From: CAVVJA01 sp963809815
GTDB lineage: Bacteria; Actinomycetota; Actinomycetes; Mycobacteriales; Jatrophihabitantaceae
DNA: 64,000 nt
Assembly: GCA_963809815.1 (NCBI GenBank)
Contig: CAWELM010000022.1
Location: 1 to 64,000 of the forward strand
Reading direction: 5' to 3'
Shown: positions 58,540-64,000 of the stretch, piece by piece
How the letters are laid out: every line of letters starts with the position of its first letter
How positions within the stretch are numbered: the stretch's first letter is position 1
Position numbers and translations under genes: made by a program
The notes under the pieces: model-generated
Told to the model about the DNA's origin: nothing
What the model saw: the letters and a program-made list of their open reading frames with translations, nothing else
Databases searched by the model: none

Positions 58540-59325
58540 ATGCCAGCAGTCGGGGCGCACGTCGATTCGACCGATCCATTAGCGGCCGCGCGAGACGTCG
58601 GCGCCCAGGTCGTCCAGTTCTTCCTGGCCGACCCGCAGGGTTGGAAGAAGCCGACCGAGCATCCGCAGGCCGAAGCACTGAAAGCCAGTGGCCTGATGAT
58701 CTACATCCATTCGCCGTATGTGCTTAACGTGGCCAGCCTGAACAATCGCATTCGCATCCCGAGCCGCAAGCTGTTGGCTCAGCACGCCGAAGCGGCTGCG
58801 CAAATCGGCGCGAAGGGGCTGATCGTGCACGGCGGTCATCTCAACGCCTCGGATGACCCGGAGATCGGCTACGACAACTGGCGTAAGACTCTCTCCCGGG
58901 CGCGCGACGACGGAGGGTTTCCGCTGCCGATCTTGATCGAGAACACCGCGGGCGGCAACAACGCGATGACCCGCCGGTTCGACCGCCTGGCGCGGCTCTG
59001 GGATGCGATTGGCGAGTTCGGGCCCGGGTTCTGCCTCGACACCTGCCATGCGTATGCCGGCGGTGAGGAGCTAGCCGGAATCGTTGACCGTGTCCGAGCC
59101 ATCACCGGCCGTATCGATCTGGTCCACGCGAACAGCAGCCGGGACGCCTTCGACTCCGGTGCTGATCGGCACGCCAATTTCGACGCCGGCATGATCGAGC
59201 CCGAGACGATTGCGAGCATTGTGCGAGAGGCTGGCTCCGACGCGTTGGTCGAGACGCCGCGAGAAGGCCAGCGGGCGGACATCGACTTCCTACGGGCCGC
59301 GCTGGGGATCGTGTCAGTCAGCTGA
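58540..59325 (+). CDS. nfo: Endonuclease IV-like AP endonuclease (deoxyribonuclease IV family)
   Basis: A 261-residue TIM-barrel of the endonuclease IV / xylose-isomerase-like family. Metal-binding positions are visible: GAHVD, YIHSPY, VHGGHL, ILIENTAGG, CLDTCHAYAGG, LVHANSS, DRHANF and VETPRE, matching the usual His/Glu/Asp ligand series. It would cut DNA at abasic sites. The ATG at 58540 starts just before the first strand; an earlier in-frame start at 58495 adds no homology. It lies on the plus strand between rpsF and the GT87 gene and is convergent with the latter, four bases apart. Confidence 0.88.
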   Translation: MPAVGAHVDSTDPLAAARDVGAQVVQFFLADPQGWKKPTEHPQAEALKASGLMIYIHSPYVLNVASLNNRIRIPSRKLLAQHAEAAAQIGAKGLIVHGGHLNASDDPEIGYDNWRKTLSRARDDGGFPLPILIENTAGGNNAMTRRFDRLARLWDAIGEFGPGFCLDTCHAYAGGEELAGIVDRVRAITGRIDLVHANSSRDAFDSGADRHANFDAGMIEPETIASIVREAGSDALVETPREGQRADIDFLRAALGIVSVS

Positions 59326-59328
59326 TGA

Positions 59329-60822
59329 TCAACCCGACGGCGCGGGAGGGTCCTCCGCCGGTTCATGACCGGTTTCCGTGCGGCTTGGCGCCGGCAGTCG
59401 TAGTGCGTGGGGAACCCGCAGCGTAACGACGAACTCATCCGGTGCGCCGTCGAACGGGCCGCCGCAGGGGTCGTCCATGCCGCCCGAGCGCACAACGTCG
59501 TGCTCCGGATGCCACATCTCCCGCACGACGAGAACGGCAATCGCAATCAGCAGGCCGTCGCGCGCGAGAAGCACGATCATCAGCGCGCCGTAGTCGAGTC
59601 CACGGGCACTGTCGTAATACCCGAGCAGCCAGAGCAACGTGGTGATCCACACGGCGATCTCGCTGAACTGCCACAGGAGATTCAGACCCCACCGCGGCCG
59701 GGCGAGCGCGACCAACGGCACCAGCCAGATCGAGTATTGCGGGCTCCAAACCTTGGTCGTCAACAAGAACGCCAGCACGACGAGGAAGGCGAGCTGGGCC
59801 ATACGGGGCCGCGTCGGCGCGCCGAGGCCGAGCAGCACCACGACCGCGAGCCCGGCGATGACTGCGGCGAGGACCGCGATGCCGGGCGGCGTCCACGCGG
59901 TGGCGTACCCCTGGCCGAAGAACCCGACGTTGGACAGGTAGTGGCCGATCGCCCAGAATGTGCTGGCTTCGGTGGGCCGGTCGGCGCTGAAGCGGTAGAA
60001 CTCCCACCATCCGGTTGGGTACGCGACGGCGACCGGAATGTTCACCGCGCACCAGACCAGGACCGTGGCCACCGTGGCCCAGGTGGCCTCTCGGTAGCGG
60101 TGCGTGCGTGCGGCCAAAATCCAGATGGGGATCAGTAGCAGCGCGGGATACAACTTGGCGGCCGTCCCGAGCCCGATCAACGAGCCGGCCGCGACGGGCC
60201 GATTACGCGCCCAGGCCCACAATGCGCAACTGGTGAACGCCATCGCGAACAGGTCCCAGTTCGAGAACGCGTGGAACACGAGCAACGGACTGAGGGCGAC
60301 GAGCGCCGCATCGTAGGGTCGCCGCCCCGCCGCACCCACCGTGCCGGCGACCATCAGCAGCCCGCAGATCGCGAGCAACACGCAGCTGAGCAGGGCGAAC
60401 AGCTGGGCGTCGGTGAGGGCCGAAATAGGCGATTCGAGCAGGTGGGTGAGGCCCGAGGTCAACCACATGAACGCGCCGGTGAGCACCGGGTACTCCACCG
60501 CGTGGTCGCGGTAGGGGACGGCACCGACGTCCAGCCCCTCTGCGCCCCACAGGGGCACGATGTCGGAGTAGCAAACGTGGGTGTACTGCTTGTTGCCTAC
60601 CCAGTTGCCACTGGCGCAGGGCGCCTTCTGCAGATAGGCCAGCACGAGCGTTACGCAGGTAAAGGCAAGCAACACCCGCAGTGGCGTCCACCACTGCCCA
60701 GCACCCGCGTACCGGCCCCAGGCGCCGCCGATCGCTTGGCTGGCAGTCGCGACGATGGGGTCGTCCCGGCTGGGCACCGTCGGCCGCTCCGCGAGGGCCG
60801 TGTCCGGCGGCCGGTCGGTCAC
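59329..60822 (-). CDS. Polyprenyl-phosphate-sugar-type glycosyltransferase 87 family membrane protein (Rv0051-like)
   Basis: A 497-residue integral membrane protein with about 10-12 helices. It resembles GT87/DUF2029 mannosyltransferase-like proteins. The first extracytoplasmic loop has the acidic DHAVEYPVLTGAFMW segment typical of GT-C enzymes. Its position next to ponA and close to rpsF matches Rv0051 of mycobacteria. It probably transfers a sugar from a polyprenyl phosphate donor to a cell-envelope acceptor. The C-terminal 60 residues are cytoplasmic and Pro-rich. Confidence 0.85.
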   Translation of the reverse strand: MTDRPPDTALAERPTVPSRDDPIVATASQAIGGAWGRYAGAGQWWTPLRVLLAFTCVTLVLAYLQKAPCASGNWVGNKQYTHVCYSDIVPLWGAEGLDVGAVPYRDHAVEYPVLTGAFMWLTSGLTHLLESPISALTDAQLFALLSCVLLAICGLLMVAGTVGAAGRRPYDAALVALSPLLVFHAFSNWDLFAMAFTSCALWAWARNRPVAAGSLIGLGTAAKLYPALLLIPIWILAARTHRYREATWATVATVLVWCAVNIPVAVAYPTGWWEFYRFSADRPTEASTFWAIGHYLSNVGFFGQGYATAWTPPGIAVLAAVIAGLAVVVLLGLGAPTRPRMAQLAFLVVLAFLLTTKVWSPQYSIWLVPLVALARPRWGLNLLWQFSEIAVWITTLLWLLGYYDSARGLDYGALMIVLLARDGLLIAIAVLVVREMWHPEHDVVRSGGMDDPCGGPFDGAPDEFVVTLRVPHALRLPAPSRTETGHEPAEDPPAPSG

Positions 60823-60860
60823 CGTCGCATCCTCGCACGCGCCTTGAGGCTAGGCCGAGC

Positions 60861-63161
60861 TCACGGTCCGGGCGGCGGGCTCAAAGACCTCCGGGGCCGG
60901 CTTGGCGCAGACGTCGACGGCTTGCCGGGGGACGTTTTCGGCGGTTTCGAGGTGGCCGAACTCGAAGGGGACGCTGATGGGGAGGGCGGCGCCGAGGTGC
61001 TCGGCGTAGTGGGCGGTGCTGACGACGACGGCGGTGGTGGTGGCGCGGCGGACGGCTCGACGTTGTCCCCATTCACGATCTGCTGGGTTGTCGGCATCGA
61101 CAGCTGTGGGGCCCCGGCGAGATAGGTGTCCATGAACAGCTTCCATGTGCGACCGGGCAGGTCGCGGCCGTACTCCGGCTGACCGTAAGCGTCTGTGATC
61201 GCGGTTGTGCTGTTGCCGCTTCCGACCCACACGGCGGCACTCACCTGCGGGGTGTAGCCGACCATCCAGGCGTCGCTGTTCTGGCCACTGGCCGGACCGC
61301 TCTGAATGCCTTCGGTACCGGTCTTCGCGGCAGACGGCCGGCCATCGGCCAGCGGTACTCCGGACCACGAGGCGACGGGCGCCAGCGTGACCCCGACATC
61401 GTTGGCGACCTTGGGATCAAGCGATCGGACGCCCGGGTCGCGGTGCTGATACACGATGGCGCCCCGCGAGTCGGTGACCTGTTGCACGAAGTACGGGCCG
61501 TGCGTCGTGCCGCCGTTCGCGAACGTGCCGAAACCATCCGCCATGTCCAGAACTCGCACCGGGTAGTCGCCGATGCCGATTCCGAAGCTGGTGCTTCCGT
61601 CTGCGTTCTGCAGGGTCGGGTGGCCGCCGCATATCTTCGACACACCAGCTGTGTGTGCGGTCGCGGCTACATTGCTCGGACCGACCTGGCTGGCCAACAG
61701 GTCGAACGTCGTGTTGAGCGAGTACTTCATCGCGTTCGCAATGGTGACCTGGCCGCTGTAAGGCCGGTCGGATGGGTCGTTGCTGATCGCAGTGCCGTCG
61801 ATCGTGACGGTGAAATTACCGTTGACGATCGAGTTGATCGCCAGCTGCGGTTGCTTGCCTTGCAGGTTGTCGGTCAAGACGGTGGCGAGAGTGAACGGCT
61901 TGAACGACGATCCCGGCGGGCGGCAGCCCACCCCGGCATAGTCGTTGTAGTCAGGCTTGCCGTTGTAGCCAGTGCCGTTCGGGCCGCCGTAGTAGGCGAG
62001 CACCCCGCCGGTCCGCGGGTTCACTGCGACCAGGGCGTTCTTCATGTTCTTCTGGGCCGGAGCCAGGTCGCTGAACGTCTGAGATACCGCGGTTTGGGCG
62101 GCCTGCTGCGCCTTGCGGTCGATCGTCGTCCGGATGTGCAGACCGCGAGTGTCGATCTCGTCCTTGCTGACTCCGTTGGCCTCGAGCTCGTTGATCACTT
62201 GTTGTACGAGCAATGCCGTCGGCCCGGTCGTGCCAAGCTTCTTGGCCGCGTCCGGAGCGATGGTCTTCGGAAATGTCAACGCCGCGGCCTGGGCCTCGGT
62301 TAAGTGCTTGGTCTCGACCATGGACTTGACGACGTAGGACCAGCGGGCCTTGGACTCCGACGGATTGTTGGCCGGGTCGTAGTAGTTCGGGGCTCGGAGC
62401 AGGGCCGCGAGAAGCGCTCCCTGCGCCGGGCCGAGCCGGCCGACTGACGTCCCGAAGTACGCTTCCGACGCCGCCTCGACGCCGTAAGCGTTGCGGCCGA
62501 AGTACACCGTGTTCAAATACCACTCGAGGATTTGGTCCTTGGTGTAGTCGCGGGACAGCTTCACCGAGATGGCCAGTTCCTTGAGCTTCCGGCTGAGCGT
62601 CTGCTCTGAATTGAGATAGGCGTTCTTGACGTACTGCTGGGTTATCCCGGACCCGCCCTGGGTGTTCCCGCCGGTCACGTCATGCAGGGCCGCTCGCATG
62701 GTCCCGGTGATCGAGACACCGGGCTCGGAGTAGAAGTTCCGGTCTTCCGCGGACAGCACGGCCCAGCGCACGGATTCCGGCACCTTTGACAGCGAAACAA
62801 TGGTCCGGTCGACGGAGCCGATTCGGGCCATGGTTGATCCGTCCGAATATTCCACGACGGCGACCTGCGGCACCGAGAGGTCCGACGGCTGCGGAACGTC
62901 ACTGAGTGTGTAGAACAACACGACGGCCACGGCCATCATCGCGGCGATGAGGCCGAGCAGCCAGGTGAGCGTGATCCCGATCCGGCGCCAGACCCGCTTC
63001 GAGCGGGACATCTTCGCCAATCGCGCGCGCTTGCGCTGGCGGCGGCGTTGCCATCCCTGCGGCAGCCGAGACTCGATGGGTCGGCGCTTTTGGTTGGTGG
63101 TCGTGACGTCCGACCAATCCGATCCAAGCGGCCCTGAGCCGTCCGGCGAGCCACGCCTCAC
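60861..63161 (-). CDS. ponA: Bifunctional penicillin-binding protein (class A, PonA-like)
   Basis: A 766-residue class A PBP. It has a cytoplasmic basic region, one membrane anchor (about 58-82), a GT51 transglycosylase (LSAEDRNFYSEPGVSITGTMRAAL in part, GGSGITQQYVKN) and a transpeptidase with SSFK near 417, SLN (KYSLNTTFD) and KTG (AAKTGTEG). The C-terminal 60 residues are a Pro/Ser/Thr-rich tail, as in mycobacterial PonA1. The GTG at 63161 has GAAGGAG ten bases upstream. It polymerises and crosslinks peptidoglycan at the cell surface. It follows the DUF5318 gene by 27 bases. Confidence 0.96.
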   Translation of the reverse strand: MRRGSPDGSGPLGSDWSDVTTTNQKRRPIESRLPQGWQRRRQRKRARLAKMSRSKRVWRRIGITLTWLLGLIAAMMAVAVVLFYTLSDVPQPSDLSVPQVAVVEYSDGSTMARIGSVDRTIVSLSKVPESVRWAVLSAEDRNFYSEPGVSITGTMRAALHDVTGGNTQGGSGITQQYVKNAYLNSEQTLSRKLKELAISVKLSRDYTKDQILEWYLNTVYFGRNAYGVEAASEAYFGTSVGRLGPAQGALLAALLRAPNYYDPANNPSESKARWSYVVKSMVETKHLTEAQAAALTFPKTIAPDAAKKLGTTGPTALLVQQVINELEANGVSKDEIDTRGLHIRTTIDRKAQQAAQTAVSQTFSDLAPAQKNMKNALVAVNPRTGGVLAYYGGPNGTGYNGKPDYNDYAGVGCRPPGSSFKPFTLATVLTDNLQGKQPQLAINSIVNGNFTVTIDGTAISNDPSDRPYSGQVTIANAMKYSLNTTFDLLASQVGPSNVAATAHTAGVSKICGGHPTLQNADGSTSFGIGIGDYPVRVLDMADGFGTFANGGTTHGPYFVQQVTDSRGAIVYQHRDPGVRSLDPKVANDVGVTLAPVASWSGVPLADGRPSAAKTGTEGIQSGPASGQNSDAWMVGYTPQVSAAVWVGSGNSTTAITDAYGQPEYGRDLPGRTWKLFMDTYLAGAPQLSMPTTQQIVNGDNVEPSAAPPPPPSSSAPPTTPSTSAPPSPSASPSSSATSKPPKTSPGKPSTSAPSRPRRSLSPPPGP

Positions 63162-63188
63162 GCCGGCCCAGCTCCTTCTGCTCGTCTA

Positions 63189-63584
63189 TCACCCGTCGGC
63201 GGCGGACAGCCTCTCGTCGTCCCGCCCGTTCTCACCCAAGACGAACGATCGCAGGAGATGGTTCCAGCCACAGTCTTGACATACCTCGACGACGTAGACG
63301 TCAAACTCCGTGAGCCGGCGAGCCAGGTGAGCCAGCTCACCCATGGACTTGGCCTGACCCGACGCATGTCCTAGAGCGTCGCCGTACACGTAGTGGACGT
63401 GTCGGAGGCTCGCCCGGCCACACACTGGGCACGACTGGGCGGTGTGCTCGCCGTAATGGCGCGCGGCCAGCCGCAGGTAGGGGTGGGCATCACAGATTTC
63501 GGAGGCGGAGACCCGTCGGTTGGCGAGGTCGGCGAGTACCGCACGCCGCTGCAGCGTGTGGTCGACGACATCGCGAGGTCGCAC
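63189..63584 (-). CDS. DUF5318 family protein (Rv0049-like)
   Basis: A 131-residue protein with two zinc-ribbon-like CxxC pairs (SCPVCGRA and VCQDCGWNH), conserved HPYLRLAARHYGE and HVHYVYGDALGH. Homologues lie directly upstream of ponA in mycobacteria and other actinobacteria. Function unknown; the ribbon suggests nucleic-acid or protein binding. Co-transcribed with ponA. Confidence 0.92.
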   Translation of the reverse strand: MRPRDVVDHTLQRRAVLADLANRRVSASEICDAHPYLRLAARHYGEHTAQSCPVCGRASLRHVHYVYGDALGHASGQAKSMGELAHLARRLTEFDVYVVEVCQDCGWNHLLRSFVLGENGRDDERLSAADG

Positions 63585-63655
63585 GTCGCCAGATTACGCG
63601 CGGTGCGGACATCGCTTCAGCACGGCATCGAGAAACTCTCAGGTCATGATGAAGC

Positions 63656-64000
63656 GTGCCCAGTGACGACCTCGGGTTGCCCGTCAACGTGCCTGCCTCC
63701 GTCCGCCGGGTGGTGTCGCTCGTTCCGTCGCTCACCGAATCGGTGGCGGCCAGCTGCCCGGATGTCCTGGTCGGGGCGACCAGGTGGTGTACCCACCCGG
63801 CCGACCTGGACGTGACTCGCGTCGGCGGCACGAAGAACCCCGATCTGGCTCGGATTGTCGAGCTCGCCCCGGACCTCGTGCTGGCCAACGAGGAGGAGAA
63901 CCGGGAGGCCGATCTGGCGGCGCTGCGTGAGGCGGGCCTCGCCGTGTGGGTGACGCAGGTTCGGAGCCTTTCCGAGGCGTTGGCCTCGTTGACCCGGATG
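63656..64000 (+). CDS. Helical-backbone metal receptor / BtuF-like binding protein (partial, runs off right edge)
   Basis: The frame from GTG 63656 is open to the window edge (115 codons). It reads RRVVSLVPSLTESVAA, GATRWCTHPADL, VGGTKNPDLARIVELAPDLVLANEEENREADL, quoted in parts: GGTKNPDLARIVELAPDLV and LANEEENREADL. These are the first-lobe motifs of the BtuF/TroA-like class III binding-protein fold. There is no signal peptide, so it is the cytoplasmic helical-backbone metal receptor type found in actinobacteria. It is divergent from the DUF5318 gene. Confidence 0.85.
   Translation, partial: MPSDDLGLPVNVPASVRRVVSLVPSLTESVAASCPDVLVGATRWCTHPADLDVTRVGGTKNPDLARIVELAPDLVLANEEENREADLAALREAGLAVWVTQVRSLSEALASLTRM

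Noticed and set aside
1..64000. Search for CRISPR arrays, tRNA/rRNA genes, phage or transposase genes
   Set aside because: No regularly spaced repeats, no tRNA-like clover patterns, no DDE/tyrosine recombinase signatures or terminal repeats were seen. Very short or degraded elements could be missed by eye.

Overview
The window is 64 kb of high-GC DNA, densely packed with genes, from an actinobacterium. The evidence is the codon use, the many GTG starts, the ATGA/GTGA start-stop overlaps, and the right-hand block DUF5318 - ponA - GT87 membrane protein - rpsF - ssb - rpsR - rplI - dnaB. That block matches the order of the near-oriC Rv0049-Rv0058 region of mycobacteria and relatives. The sequence does not fix the genus. 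I found no rRNA, tRNA, CRISPR array, prophage or intact insertion sequence.

Left part (1-17.1 kb). After a partial flavoprotein and a frameshifted ECF42-type sigma factor with its YCII partner comes a complete propane / short-chain alkane monooxygenase locus of the prm/mim type. On the minus strand, in transcription order, it has a small unknown protein, the diiron hydroxylase large subunit (prmA), reductase (prmB), small subunit (prmC), coupling protein (prmD), a dedicated GroEL and an AcoR/MimR-type activator. Divergent on the plus strand are an amidohydrolase, a MIP18/DUF59 protein and a zinc alcohol dehydrogenase, then a SatP-like acid transporter and an MntR-MntH metal regulator/importer pair. 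A palindrome TCTCA-N3-TGAGA occurs upstream of the regulator, upstream of prmA, in the divergent gap (one mismatch) and upstream of mntR. The monooxygenase, its activator and metal import may therefore form one regulon.

Middle (17.2-35 kb) is accessory DNA. It holds an ECF41 sigma factor, a serine hydrolase, a MarR-GNAT fusion with a palindrome over its start, a methyltransferase/zincin pair, a broken reductase remnant, and a class III cyclase-ATPase giant followed by an MFS transporter carrying a cyclic-nucleotide-binding domain. It also holds a hydrolase, a ROK kinase and an SDR. Next, uppP lies divergent to a BlaI/M56-peptidase pair with two BlaI-like palindromes between them, followed by a cytochrome P450.

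35-54.8 kb. An acyl-CoA carboxylase operon (beta subunit, biotin-carrying alpha subunit, AtuA-like protein, TetR) is followed by a LacI-family protein with a decayed DNA-binding domain, a MerR operon with a recognisable long-spacer promoter, and a second ECF41 factor with a good ECF41-type promoter. Then come an MFS exporter, a cupin plus SigX5/SigG-like ECF factor, an NADPH:quinone-type reductase, a flavin monooxygenase operon with a LuxR regulator, and an AlkZ-like winged-helix protein.

55-64 kb is the conserved replication/ribosome/cell-wall block. It contains an endonuclease IV-like gene on the opposite strand and, at the right edge, the start of a metal/cobalamin-binding receptor gene.
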